A DNA stretch of 64,000 nucleotides from Thermohalobaculum sediminis (GTDB lineage Bacteria > Pseudomonadota > Alphaproteobacteria > Rhodobacterales > Rhodobacteraceae). Location: the NCBI RefSeq assembly GCF_023487995.1, contig NZ_JAMFKN010000013.1, positions 1 to 64,000 of the forward strand, given 5' to 3'. A program made the translations under genes and the position numbers. The notes below the pieces were generated by a model, which worked only from the letters and a program-made list of their open reading frames with translations, was not told the origin of the DNA and searched no databases. Shown here piece after piece: positions 55,355-63,611 of the stretch (its first letter is position 1; each line of letters begins with the position of its first letter).

Positions 55355-55805
55355 TACCGAGCTCAAGAGCCTCTATCCGCCGGGCGAGGTCCTGCGTCTC
55401 GATCACCCGCCGCGCCGCTTCGATAACGCCAGCGATTGCCTGCGCCTCCTCGGGCGACACCTCGCCGCCGGAGACGCTTTCGACAAGCCGAACGGAGGCT
55501 GCCGCGAGGTCGGCAATGGTATTGACCGGGCCAAGCTCAACCGCGATCGGGCGGCCCTTTCGGACGGGGAGGATGCGATCGAGGCAGAGGCGCAGAGCGC
55601 CGACATCCCCGCCAAGAGCAGCCTCCACGGCGGCGCGAGTAAGGCCCTCGGCCTCGCCCTGGAGCAGCGCTTCCGCCGCCAGCGTCGCCTTGTGCCGGGC
55701 ACCCAGTGGCCGTCCGGGATTCCCCGTTGTAAACCGGCCGTGCGCATCACGGCCTGCCGTTGTGACACCGTTGTTCCCGCTCGCCATGAATTCCAGATTG
55801 TCCAT
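55338..55805 (-). CDS. DUF5681-domain protein
   Basis: A 155-residue protein with the DUF5681 motif F-T-T-G-N-P-G-R-P-L-G-A-R-H-K near residues 25-39, followed by a helical E/A-rich region. Members occur in mobile elements and near phage small-terminase-like genes; function is unknown. The start is probably ATG 55805, with 55787 as an alternative that begins M-A-S-G-N-N. The promoter region contains a perfect 22-bp palindrome 14 bp upstream. Confidence 0.72.
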   Translation of the reverse strand: MDNLEFMASGNNGVTTAGRDAHGRFTTGNPGRPLGARHKATLAAEALLQGEAEGLTRAAVEAALGGDVGALRLCLDRILPVRKGRPIAVELGPVNTIADLAAASVRLVESVSGGEVSPEEAQAIAGVIEAARRVIETQDLARRIEALELGNGLQA

Positions 55806-55818
55806 TGTCGATCTCAGA

Positions 55819-55840
55819 TTGGGGTATCATGATACCCCAA
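55819..55840. promoter_or_regulatory. Perfect 22-bp palindrome upstream of DUF5681 gene
   Basis: The left half is TTGGGGTATCA and the right half is its exact reverse complement (TGATACCCCAA). It lies 14 bp before the leftward DUF5681 start and its right side overlaps the end of the IS6 fragment. A strong operator or site-specific-protein target candidate. Confidence 0.7.
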
Positions 55841-56060
55841 GTTGCCCTGTCAGGCCAAGTGTCGGGTCAACGCGCGACCGCCAAACAGCGAAGGGATGCC
55901 ACCAGAACCGGATCGTCTCGTGGCTGATGTCGATGCCGCGCTCGTGCAGCAGGTCTTCAACATTCCGCAGCGATAGCGGGAAACGGACGTAGAGCATGAC
56001 CGCCAGGCGGATGATCTCGGGTGACGTTTTGAAGTAGCGAAAGGGGTTGGGTTTGCTCAT
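55827..56060 (-). pseudogene. IS6-family transposase, N-terminal fragment
   Basis: The fragment begins M-S-K-P-N-P-F-R-Y-F-K-T-S-P-E-I-I-R and continues L-R-N-V-E-D-L-L-H-E-R-G-I-D-I-S-H to R-F-W-W, the N-terminal helix-turn-helix of IS6/IS26-type transposases. Then homology ends and 20 unrelated codons lead to a stop inside the palindrome. About 165 residues of the DDE catalytic domain are missing. Confidence 0.85.
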
Positions 56061-56366
56061 GCTACGAGGGTAGGGAGGCGGCTATTCCGCCTCAAGCCAA
56101 GTTCCTTTGACATTGCCACGCAGGCCGTTGACCTCCTTGGCGCTCTTGTTGTGAAGGTGCTGAAATTTGGCCTGGCCGGTCAGGACCGCGTCCAGCGATC
56201 GAAGAAGCAAGTCGACGTTGGCTCGCTAACCTGCGTTCGACTATTTTCGGATCCCGGGCTTTATAACCTCGCGCGCCTCGGGTCAGTCGGCGTAGATGTT
56301 TGCGAGGACAAGATCGCCTTTTGAGGGCGGATCATCCGGTTCAGGTCAATCTCGGCCGTAGCTGCC
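56061..56366. other. Gap between IS6 fragment and glycine-zipper gene
   Basis: A minus-strand frame (about 56215-56087) reads plausibly as a protein end (Q-H-L-H-N-K-S-A-K-E-V-N-G-L-R-G-N-V-K-G to a stop near 56087) but lacks a start, so it may be another IS-flank scrap. Nothing else recognised. Confidence 0.35.
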
Positions 56367-56367
56367 C

Positions 56368-56670
56368 TCAGCACTTCCGGCACCCATGCGCGTGGCCCCG
56401 ATACCGATCGCGGTCCCGATACCGGTCGCGGCGCTCGTTCTTCCGGATCTGACCGACGATTGCGCCGGTCGCCGCCCCCACGGCCGCGCCGGTCGCGGCA
56501 CCTCGGCCTCCGCCGACAATGGCACCGAAGACGGCGCCGGCCCCCGCTCCGCGCAACGAATTCCGAGCGACCGGTCCGGCTTCGGCCACGGTGACGGGCG
56601 CGGCCGCGTAGACCATGGCGGACAGTGCGAGCGAGATCGCGCTGAGCTTGACGATTCGAAGGGCGATCAT
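56368..56670 (-). CDS. Exported glycine-zipper protein
   Basis: A 100-residue protein with an N-terminal signal segment (M-I-A-L-R-I-V-K-L-S-A-I-S-L-A-L) and a glycine-zipper hairpin (G-A-G-A-V-F-G-A-I-V-G-G-G and G-A-A-V-G-A-A-T-G-A-I-V-G), followed by an Arg/Asp-rich tail ending C-R-K-C. Such proteins insert in or associate with the outer membrane. ATG 56670 follows GGGGAGAAAG and overlaps the MORN gene stop, so they are co-transcribed. Confidence 0.75.
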   Translation of the reverse strand: MIALRIVKLSAISLALSAMVYAAAPVTVAEAGPVARNSLRGAGAGAVFGAIVGGGRGAATGAAVGAATGAIVGQIRKNERRDRYRDRDRYRGHAHGCRKC

Positions 56671-57506
56671 TCGACTTTCTCCCCGTTGCTCCACGTCTCG
56701 GTCGACTGCTTGCCCTCGGCACTGGTCACGAGCACGAGGCCATCCGGCTTGCCGTTGACGAACCGGCCCTGGTAGGTGGCCCCATCCGGTGCGACATACG
56801 TCCCGGGACCGTTGGGCTTCCCACCGTCGAAAGCTCCGACATAGTCGCCACCCTCGGCGCCGAGGAAGCTGCCGTAGCCGGCCGGCTCTCCGGCCCGGAA
56901 CTCGCCAAAGTAGAAATTGTCATCCGGCATCACGAGGATGCCGTGACCATCGCGCTTGCCGTCGAGAACCTCGCCGAGATAGGTCTCACCCTCTCCGGTC
57001 TCGTAGTATGCGAATGCAGGTCCGACCGTCGCCCCGTCCTTGATCTCGCCCCTGACGAGAGAGCCGTCCGGAGCGGCGACCGTTCCTCGAACGTGCGAGA
57101 CGCCGTCCAGCAACTCGCCGCGAAAGCGAAACCCCGTGGAGCTGACGAGCGTCCCCTCGCCGACAGGCTTTCCGTCGGCAAACGCGCCGGAATACCGCGA
57201 GTATCCGCCCTTATCGTCACGGAAAACGACGGTTGCCTCACCGTTCAGCTTGCCTTCGCGCATTTCCCCGAGGACGCGGTAGGCCAGCCCGTCGGCGTCG
57301 TTCCAGACAGCGACGCCGACACCCGAGGCCTTCCCATCGACGCAGGCCCCCTGCCACGACACGGTCTCGTGCGCCTCGGCTTGCTCGGTTGACCAGAGGG
57401 CGCATCCGCTTGCCGGGTCCTTCAGCCAGACCTCGGGAGACGCGAGCCCGGGATAGCCGGTCCCGCACAGAAGGAGCGCGAGTGCTGTCACCGTCAGTTT
57501 TCTCAT
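56667..57506 (-). CDS. Exported MORN-repeat protein
   Basis: A 279-residue protein with a signal peptide (M-R-K-L-T-V-T-A-L-A-L-L-L-C, cut near residue 23) and about seven MORN-type repeats (patterns such as Y-L-G-E-V-L-D-G-K-R-D-G-H-G and Y-V-G-A-F-D-G-G-K-P-N-G-P-G). MORN repeats form extended beta hairpins and often mediate membrane or protein contacts. It is the first gene of a pair with the glycine-zipper protein. Function unknown. Confidence 0.82.
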   Translation of the reverse strand: MRKLTVTALALLLCGTGYPGLASPEVWLKDPASGCALWSTEQAEAHETVSWQGACVDGKASGVGVAVWNDADGLAYRVLGEMREGKLNGEATVVFRDDKGGYSRYSGAFADGKPVGEGTLVSSTGFRFRGELLDGVSHVRGTVAAPDGSLVRGEIKDGATVGPAFAYYETGEGETYLGEVLDGKRDGHGILVMPDDNFYFGEFRAGEPAGYGSFLGAEGGDYVGAFDGGKPNGPGTYVAPDGATYQGRFVNGKPDGLVLVTSAEGKQSTETWSNGEKVE

Positions 57507-57872
57507 CCAGCATATCCCATTTGCATTCCCTTCACTCAGTTTGAGGCCCATGGGGGTGTATGATCAAGCTCGGGCTCGTCCGCACAACCTTTCGCAATGG
57601 CCTCGTGGAAGGCGAACGCCGTGCAGATTGCCCTCCGGAGTGAAAAACTGTCCGCCGAGATTCCCCGGTTGAGTTCGTGTTGATGACCGTGCCGGCGACG
57701 ACGGCGATAATCAAGCCAAGGGTCTCCGTTCCAGCCCGCCGTGCGTTCCACGCTGGGCTCGGATAGCGCGCCATGGGCCGCTCCGCCTTGCAATGAGCAT
57801 GGTTCTGGCGCGTTCCGGTCGCACCTCTTCCGTCACCGGCACTGCGTGTCGACGGTCTTGCGGTGGTCGTTG
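57507..57872. other. 366-bp gap between MORN gene and IS1380 transposase
   Basis: Contains an 80-codon minus-strand frame (57774-57532) preceded by GGAG at a good distance, with a hydrophobic stretch (L-G-L-I-I-A-V-V-A-G-T-V-I), but a second frame is equally open and no family is recognised. It may include the terminal repeat of the IS1380 element. Confidence 0.35.
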
Positions 57873-59246
57873 TCATGCGGATACCGCCGCGGCCGGCGGC
57901 CCACGGAGCCCGTTGATCAGGCCGAGGATGCCGGCGAAGATTGACCGCGGCAGCGCCGCCTCGGCCATCTGGAAGATGGCATAGCGGGCGTGGCGCACGA
58001 GCCGAGCACCGGTCTTGATCAATCTTTCGCGCAGCGAGGTCAGCAACCAAGCCGCAATCTCGTCGGGCGTCGCCAGCGTACGCAGGAAGTTGGCGAGGTT
58101 GAAGGCCAATGCATGAAGCTGAAGCCGCACGGCGTTGGTGGCGAAGCGCATGCAAGAGAGGCGGGTCCACTTCAGCGCGTGCTTGCCCTCCTTGATATGC
58201 TGCTCGGCGGTGCCACGCTGGTTGTAGAACGCCAGAACCCGCTCGCTCGGCAGGCTGCGGTTGGTGACGATGAAACCGACACGCGGGAACAGCTCGCCCG
58301 GATGGAACTCGACCTTGGCGACCACGCGGCGCGGCTTCGCCCAACTCTTCGCCCGGTAATGAAAACTGGTGTACTCGCGCACGACGTGGTTCGGCGGCCG
58401 ACCGGGGCGGCGCTTCATCAGCCACCCGATCTGCTCGTACAGCTTGGAATTGCTCTTGATGCGGATGGCGTAGTCCCAGCCCTCGGCCTCCAGCAGATCG
58501 AACAGGGTCAGGATGGCAAAGGCGGCATCGGCGCGGAACCGCCGTCGGATGATCGAGGGACGGGCCTTTGCCGAATACCGCGCCAGCACGGGCTTCAGGA
58601 CATGTTCCCAGCCATCGGCGCTGTGCACGTTGCCGGGCCTGAGCGCACACCGCTCCAGGTCGCCATACTGGTTAAACACGAACAAGGGATGCAGGCACTT
58701 CGACTGGAAGTGGCCGTTCCAGACCGCGCCCTCCTGTTCGCCATGCACCGGGCTTTCGGAACTGTCCATGTCAAGCGTGATGCTCTTCGGTGGCCGCCTG
58801 TCGTGAACGGCGTCGATCCAGCGGCCAGGCAGATCGGCCAGGGCTTCGAGGTTCCCGGGCCATGTCAGCATCTCAGTCTCGAACCGGCCCATGGCGGAGG
58901 CCGAGGCCGCGCCATGCTTGACAGCCCGACCGCCGACGAGCTGCCGCATCACCGATTCACGGCGCAGCCGGTCGGCGTCGTTGACGTCCTCGCAGCCGGC
59001 GAGGCGCGAGAAAATCGACTGTCGCAGAAGCCCGGCGAGCCGATGCCGGCCGTTCCGACCGGTACGAGTGTCGGCGAGAAACTCGGCCGCCATTTCATTC
59101 AGGCCGAGGGCGTCGTCCAGCTCCCTATGCAACAGCAAGCCGCCGTCTGAGCTGATCGAGGAACCGCGGAATGTGAGCTTCAAGGAGCTGTCGAATTGGA
59201 GCCGCAACGGGCCGGATTCCACTTCACCCACTGGGTTCGCCACCAA
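57873..59246 (-). CDS. IS1380-family transposase
   Basis: A 457-residue DDE transposase. Family landmarks are S-S-I-S-S-D-G-G-L-L-L-H-R-E-L-D near residue 32, the metal Asp in L-D-M-D-S-S-E-S-P-V-H-G (near 160), a second in F-R-A-D-A-A-F and the Glu in Y-N-Q-R-G-T-A-E-Q-H-I-K-E-G-K. It looks intact, so it may be active. Terminal repeats were not identified with certainty; an AACCTTTTGCAAAGG-like dyad at 59267-59281 may mark the right end. Confidence 0.88.
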   Translation of the reverse strand: MVANPVGEVESGPLRLQFDSSLKLTFRGSSISSDGGLLLHRELDDALGLNEMAAEFLADTRTGRNGRHRLAGLLRQSIFSRLAGCEDVNDADRLRRESVMRQLVGGRAVKHGAASASAMGRFETEMLTWPGNLEALADLPGRWIDAVHDRRPPKSITLDMDSSESPVHGEQEGAVWNGHFQSKCLHPLFVFNQYGDLERCALRPGNVHSADGWEHVLKPVLARYSAKARPSIIRRRFRADAAFAILTLFDLLEAEGWDYAIRIKSNSKLYEQIGWLMKRRPGRPPNHVVREYTSFHYRAKSWAKPRRVVAKVEFHPGELFPRVGFIVTNRSLPSERVLAFYNQRGTAEQHIKEGKHALKWTRLSCMRFATNAVRLQLHALAFNLANFLRTLATPDEIAAWLLTSLRERLIKTGARLVRHARYAIFQMAEAALPRSIFAGILGLINGLRGPPAAAVSA

Positions 59247-59264
59247 ATCCCCGCTCCATCGTGG

Positions 59265-59390
59265 TTAACCTTTTGCAAAGGCGAGGTTATCACGCTTCAG
59301 GATGCCCGCGAACTGACGTCCATCGGGGAAATGCGTGTTGACAGTACCCTCGTGGATGCGACGCTTTCGCCGCCACGTGTCGTCCGCCAT
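59265..59390 (-). CDS. Short ORF beside the IS1380 element
   Basis: A 41-codon frame (M-A-D-D-T-W-R-R-K-R-R-I-H-E) between the transposase and the DUF3299 gene. No ribosome site stands out. It may be the 5' fragment of a gene cut by the insertion. Confidence 0.25.
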   Translation of the reverse strand: MADDTWRRKRRIHEGTVNTHFPDGRQFAGILKRDNLAFAKG

Positions 59391-59423
59391 GCCGAGATAT
59401 CGATCGGTCCCGTGCGCCGGCGT

Positions 59424-60080
59424 TCATCCGCCGTACTCCTCGACCAGCACCGGCTGCATCGTATAGCTCACGGCGACCGGAGCCTGTCCGTCGACATACC
59501 CGACGTCCTGAACCGAACTCTGTGCGACCATGGTCCCGGTGATCCATACGGGAGTGAAGAGTCCGTTGACCTCGATCCCCTCGGGATAGACCACATGGAC
59601 GATCTGGTTGGCAGGCGGCGGCGGGGTGTGGACGCAGGCGCCGACCGTTGGCACCAGCAGGAACTCGACGGCCTTTCGGTCCTTGAATTCCAGGGGCAGC
59701 ACATAGCCCGGCATCCGCACGCTGCTGCCTACAAGATCCTCGTTCACCGCCGAAGCCGCCGCTTCGCGCTTCCTTATGATCTCAATGCGCGCGGCGAACA
59801 GGCCGTCAACGTCAAGGCCCTCTTCGGCCAGCGCACGGCGCAATCCGTCCACCCCGGCGCGCGCCTCGGCGTCATCGCCCCGCTCGGCCCTTGCTTCGAA
59901 CCGCAGGATCTGGCGCAGCGCGTCCATCTGGTCGTCGGTGAGGCTCGCAAATGGATTCTCGATCGCGGCGGCCGGCGGTGCGAGCATGTCCCAGGAAATT
60001 GTCCTCGTATCAGGCGCCTGCGCGAACGCGGGGAGTGCGAGACAGGCCAGCATCGAGGCAAGCCGCAAGATCCTGATCAT
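59424..60080 (-). CDS. DUF3299 exported protein of an ABC cassette
   Basis: A 218-residue protein with a signal peptide (cut after F-A near residue 20) and a DUF3299 domain in the second half: V-R-M-P-G-Y-V-L-P-L-E-F followed by V-P-T-V-G-A-C-V-H-T-P-P-P-P-A-N-Q. The motif G-x-C-x-H may bind a metal. It starts 17 bp after the permease stop in the same direction. DUF3299 proteins accompany zinc-regulated ABC transporters in Vibrio (zrg genes), to my knowledge; assignment here is by resemblance. Confidence 0.82.
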   Translation of the reverse strand: MIRILRLASMLACLALPAFAQAPDTRTISWDMLAPPAAAIENPFASLTDDQMDALRQILRFEARAERGDDAEARAGVDGLRRALAEEGLDVDGLFAARIEIIRKREAAASAVNEDLVGSSVRMPGYVLPLEFKDRKAVEFLLVPTVGACVHTPPPPANQIVHVVYPEGIEVNGLFTPVWITGTMVAQSSVQDVGYVDGQAPVAVSYTMQPVLVEEYGG

Positions 60081-60096
60081 GAAGAAACCCCTTCGG

Positions 60097-61419
60097 TCAC
60101 AGCCGAACCGACAGCCCGTCGGCCAGCGTCATGCGATAGACCCGGTAGGCCGGGATCAGCGAAGCAAGGAGCCCGGCGCAGAAGATGATCCCGAGGATGG
60201 CCAGTTCGCGCGCGCCCAGAACATCGAGGCCCAGCCGCAATCCGAAGCGCGCCGACAGGATCGGGTCGGTCACGATCGTGGCCAGCGTGAGCAGCACCAG
60301 GCCCACTGCCAGCCCCGCCGCGGTGAGAAGGGCGGCTTCAGTCACGATCAGGCCAAAGATACGGTTCGGCGTGGCGCCGACCGACCGCAGGATCGCAAAT
60401 TCGCGGCGGCGGGTGTCGAGAGTGGCCGAGAGCATGACCACCATGCCAATCATCCCCGCCACAGCCACGGCCCAGGCCATCAGCCGCATCACGCGTTCCG
60501 CCGTCCCGGTGATCCCCCAAAGCTCGGCTAGCGCCACCGCCGGGAGAACCGCGCTCAACGGGTCTGCGGTCCGATCGTTGATGGCGCGCTGCAAGCCGAG
60601 CACAGCCGCCCGGTCGGAGAGCCCCACATAGACGGCATTGATCCGGGCGGGTTCATGACTGTGCCCGGCCTCCACGCTTTCGTGTTCGCCATGTTCTTCA
60701 TGCGCCTCGTGCGCAGCATCGTCCGCATGATCCTCAGCCAGAAGGGCGGAGGGGTCGAGGGGATCCACCAGTGACGCTTCCTCCTGCGCATGAAGGGCGT
60801 CGAACCCTTCTAGCGTGACGAAGACCATGCGATCGACCGCTGTGCCAGTCGGCGCGAGCACGCCCGAGATGGTGAAGGGCGCGTCGTCATGAACGTCGAA
60901 CGAGACCTCGCCGGAGCCATGGGCGTTGACGATCACCGCACCGGGAGCATAGCCGAACCGCGATGCGACCTCGGCCCCGACCACGGCGGCATCGGCCATG
61001 TCCCCGGCAAAAAAAGCGCCCTCAGCCAGCGACAGAGGCTGTCCGCCAGAGTGTCGGAAATGCTCGAAATACGAGCCATCGGTCCCGATCACCGGATAGC
61101 CGCGATGGTTGTCCCCCATCTGGATCGGCACGGCCCAGGCGACCTCGGGCCGATCTTCCAGCCACTCGAAGCTCTCCCATGTCATGCCGGTCCCGGTGCC
61201 TCCGACGCCAAAGACTGTGGCCATCAGGATCTGCACCGGATTGCCGCGCGGCGCCACGATCAGATCGATCCCCGACGCCGAGTTGGCGAAGCTGTCGCGC
61301 GCCCCGTCTCTCAGCCGTTCGACCCCGAGGATCAGCGCGACGCTGAGGCCGATAGCCGTCACGGTCAGACCGGCGACGAACCGGCGGTTCCACAGGCTGC
61401 GAAGGCTGAACCCCAGCAT
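60097..61419 (-). CDS. ABC transporter permease (FtsX/MacB type) with His-rich loop
   Basis: A 440-residue FtsX-like permease: one helix near residues 18-37, a large periplasmic region, then three helices in the last 140 residues (A-V-A-V-A-G-M-I-G-M-V-V-M-L; A-A-L-L-T-A-A-G-L-A-V-G-L; A-I-L-G-I-I-F-C-A-G-L). The periplasmic part has a His/Glu-rich segment near residues 225-255 (A-E-D-H-A-D-D-A-A-H-E-A-H-E-E-H and G-H-S-H-E). This suggests binding of Zn2+ or a similar ion. Its ATG overlaps the stop of the ATPase gene by one base. Confidence 0.87.
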   Translation of the reverse strand: MLGFSLRSLWNRRFVAGLTVTAIGLSVALILGVERLRDGARDSFANSASGIDLIVAPRGNPVQILMATVFGVGGTGTGMTWESFEWLEDRPEVAWAVPIQMGDNHRGYPVIGTDGSYFEHFRHSGGQPLSLAEGAFFAGDMADAAVVGAEVASRFGYAPGAVIVNAHGSGEVSFDVHDDAPFTISGVLAPTGTAVDRMVFVTLEGFDALHAQEEASLVDPLDPSALLAEDHADDAAHEAHEEHGEHESVEAGHSHEPARINAVYVGLSDRAAVLGLQRAINDRTADPLSAVLPAVALAELWGITGTAERVMRLMAWAVAVAGMIGMVVMLSATLDTRRREFAILRSVGATPNRIFGLIVTEAALLTAAGLAVGLVLLTLATIVTDPILSARFGLRLGLDVLGARELAILGIIFCAGLLASLIPAYRVYRMTLADGLSVRL

Positions 61420-62105
61420 CAGGCGGCGCTCCGGTTCAGGGCCTCGAAATCGACACTGCGGTCAAAATGGCGCTCGAGACTGCGGTCGTGACTGACGAAC
61501 AGCAGCGCCGTACCCGCAGCCGCACACTCCCGCGCCAGCAGGTCGACGAAAGCCGCCTTGGCGGCTTCATCGAGCGCCGAGGTCGGCTCGTCCGCGAGGA
61601 TCAGGTCCGGTTTCCCGATCAGCGCGCGCGCGGCCGCGACTCGTTGCTGTTGCCCGACGCTGAGTTCGTTGGCCGGCTTCGACGCCAGAAACGGACCGGA
61701 CAGACCCAGTTCGTCGAGCAAACGCTGGGCGGTTCCAGCTGGCTCGTCGCCCGCACGCGCGCGGCGACGCGGGGAGAACCTGCAGGGCAGCAGCACATTC
61801 TCGAGTGCGCTCAGCCATGAGATAAGGTTGAACACCTGGAAGATCATGCCGATGTGATCTACCCGGAACCGATCCCGCGCGCCGCCTCGCATGGCCCCGA
61901 GATCCCGCTCCGCCACGCGAACGGCCCCCTTTGGCACATCGACCACGCCTGCGATCGCAGACAGCAACGTCGATTTCCCGCACCCGCTCGGCCCATAGAG
62001 GAACAGCCTTTCGCCGGACGCCAGAGACAGCGCGTCAATGTCTAATGTGCTGCGCACCGCGGGCGGCCAGCGGTAGACGAGCCGTTCGATACGCAATGGG
62101 TGCAT
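61419..62105 (-). CDS. ABC transporter ATP-binding protein (MacB/LolD type)
   Basis: A 228-residue ATPase. Walker A is G-P-S-G-C-G-K-S-T near residues 35-43, the Q-loop I-F-Q-V-F-N-L, signature L-S-V-G-Q-Q-Q, Walker B L-I-L-A-D-E-P-T-S-A-L-D and switch S-H-D. LolD/MacB-like ATPases pair with FtsX-type permeases, and here the permease gene overlaps it. With DUF3299 downstream they form a three-gene operon starting at 62105. Confidence 0.88.
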   Translation of the reverse strand: MHPLRIERLVYRWPPAVRSTLDIDALSLASGERLFLYGPSGCGKSTLLSAIAGVVDVPKGAVRVAERDLGAMRGGARDRFRVDHIGMIFQVFNLISWLSALENVLLPCRFSPRRRARAGDEPAGTAQRLLDELGLSGPFLASKPANELSVGQQQRVAAARALIGKPDLILADEPTSALDEAAKAAFVDLLARECAAAGTALLFVSHDRSLERHFDRSVDFEALNRSAA

Positions 62106-62164
62106 AGTTCGGTCTCACGGCCATGAAGTTGCCCGCCGGTTTTCACCACGGGCGGCGGACGGTT

Positions 62165-63511
62165 TCACTGAAGCGTGTTCTTGTAGATCACGCCATCCTT
62201 CATGATGATTTTCAGATTATCGACGTTGGTGACCGCCTTGAGGTCTTCAAGCGGATTGCCCTCGACCAGCAGAAGGTCTGCATAGCCGCCCACGGCAACC
62301 GTACCAAGCGAACCTTCCTGATAGGGGTTACGCATGTCGCCGCTCAACTTGAACAACTCGCCAGCAGTGCTTGTCGCCATACGCAGGATCTCAACAGGCT
62401 CGAACCACGGGAGCAAACGCTCCATCTGCTGTGTTTGTTTGGCAAGCTCTTCTTCGGGAAGGAAGAACAAGTCTGTCCCGTATGTCACCTTCAGATCGGG
62501 GAATTTCTTGATGGCCTTGTAAACCCGTTCTGTGCCCTGACATACCAGCGCAAGCTTGGAGTTCGAGAAATCATCCAACTGTGGCTCGCTGCAGACTGTG
62601 AATGGCTGGGTACTCAGGAAAACGCCTTCGTCGGACATTCGCTGCAAGGTCGCATCATCCAGCAATTGTCCGTGGCCCACGTCCTTGATACCCGCGTCAA
62701 TCGCCCGGTTGATCGCGGAGGGGTGATACGCGTGAACGGTCACATAGGTGCCCCAATCCCCAGCCGTATCCACGGCCGCCTTGATTTCGTCAAAGGTGAA
62801 TTGATTGCCCAAAAGTGGGTCGGCAGGGGACGCGTATCCGCCACCGGCTGCCAGTTTGATATGCGATGCGCCGTTTTTCAGGTTTTCGCGAACCGCAACA
62901 AGCACCTGATCCGCGCCATCCGCAATATAGGCATGGCCCTGCCTTTCCCAATCGGTTGTCGTACCGCCGTATTGAACATGGGTTTGATTGCCGAACCGAA
63001 AGTCGAAATGCCCGGCTGTCTGGCCGATCAAGGCCCCTGGCGTATAGATCCTCGGGCCGGGAATCAGGCCTTCGTCGATGGCGGCTTTCAGACCGAAGAC
63101 ATTGCCGCCCATATCCCGAACGCTTGTGATGCCACGCATCAACATGCCTTCGGCGTCCACGGTCGCGCGGATATAGCCATAGGAAGCGTGACCCGTCAGC
63201 ATTCGCATCTGAGAGATAGAGGAATAGGCCAGATGGGTATGCGTGTCGGACAGGCCCGGCATCAGCGTCCGCCCGCCACCGTCGATCACCGTGCCACCCG
63301 CGATCGCCAACGGTTCGGTCGACACTGCGGTGATCAGGTTGTCCGTCACCACGACGTTGGCATTTTCGATCAGGGCTTCGTTGACGCCGTCAAAGACGTT
63401 GACGTTCGTGAACAGGATCGGCCCGGAGGCGTCCTGAGCAACCGCCGGCAGAGCAACGCTGGCGGCGACGGCAAGCGCCGCGGTCAGGGTCTTTAGGTTC
63501 AGTTTCTGCAT
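62165..63511 (-). CDS. Exported metal-dependent amidohydrolase
   Basis: A 448-residue amidohydrolase-superfamily protein. The signal peptide ends A-L-P-A-V-A-Q near residue 24. Metal ligands are D-T-H-T-H-L-A near residue 94, the carbamylated-Lys candidate in H-I-K-L-A-A-G-G-G, then H-A-Y-H and G-H-G-Q, and the catalytic Asp in Y-G-T-D-L-F-F. This set fits the imidazolonepropionase/prolidase-like branch that hydrolyses peptides or cyclic amides. The ATG at 63511 starts the signal peptide; GGAGAAG precedes it. It is transcribed toward the ABC cassette, 60 bp away. GC content is below the core. Confidence 0.85.
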   Translation of the reverse strand: MQKLNLKTLTAALAVAASVALPAVAQDASGPILFTNVNVFDGVNEALIENANVVVTDNLITAVSTEPLAIAGGTVIDGGGRTLMPGLSDTHTHLAYSSISQMRMLTGHASYGYIRATVDAEGMLMRGITSVRDMGGNVFGLKAAIDEGLIPGPRIYTPGALIGQTAGHFDFRFGNQTHVQYGGTTTDWERQGHAYIADGADQVLVAVRENLKNGASHIKLAAGGGYASPADPLLGNQFTFDEIKAAVDTAGDWGTYVTVHAYHPSAINRAIDAGIKDVGHGQLLDDATLQRMSDEGVFLSTQPFTVCSEPQLDDFSNSKLALVCQGTERVYKAIKKFPDLKVTYGTDLFFLPEEELAKQTQQMERLLPWFEPVEILRMATSTAGELFKLSGDMRNPYQEGSLGTVAVGGYADLLLVEGNPLEDLKAVTNVDNLKIIMKDGVIYKNTLQ

Positions 63512-63611
63512 TGGACTTCTCCTGGTGTCGATGCAGCGGGTTCGGTGGAGAGTTCGATCTGCGCTGTGCAGGATCGCCCCTCCACCGTAACCGTGGCTCT
63601 TGCCGACCCGG

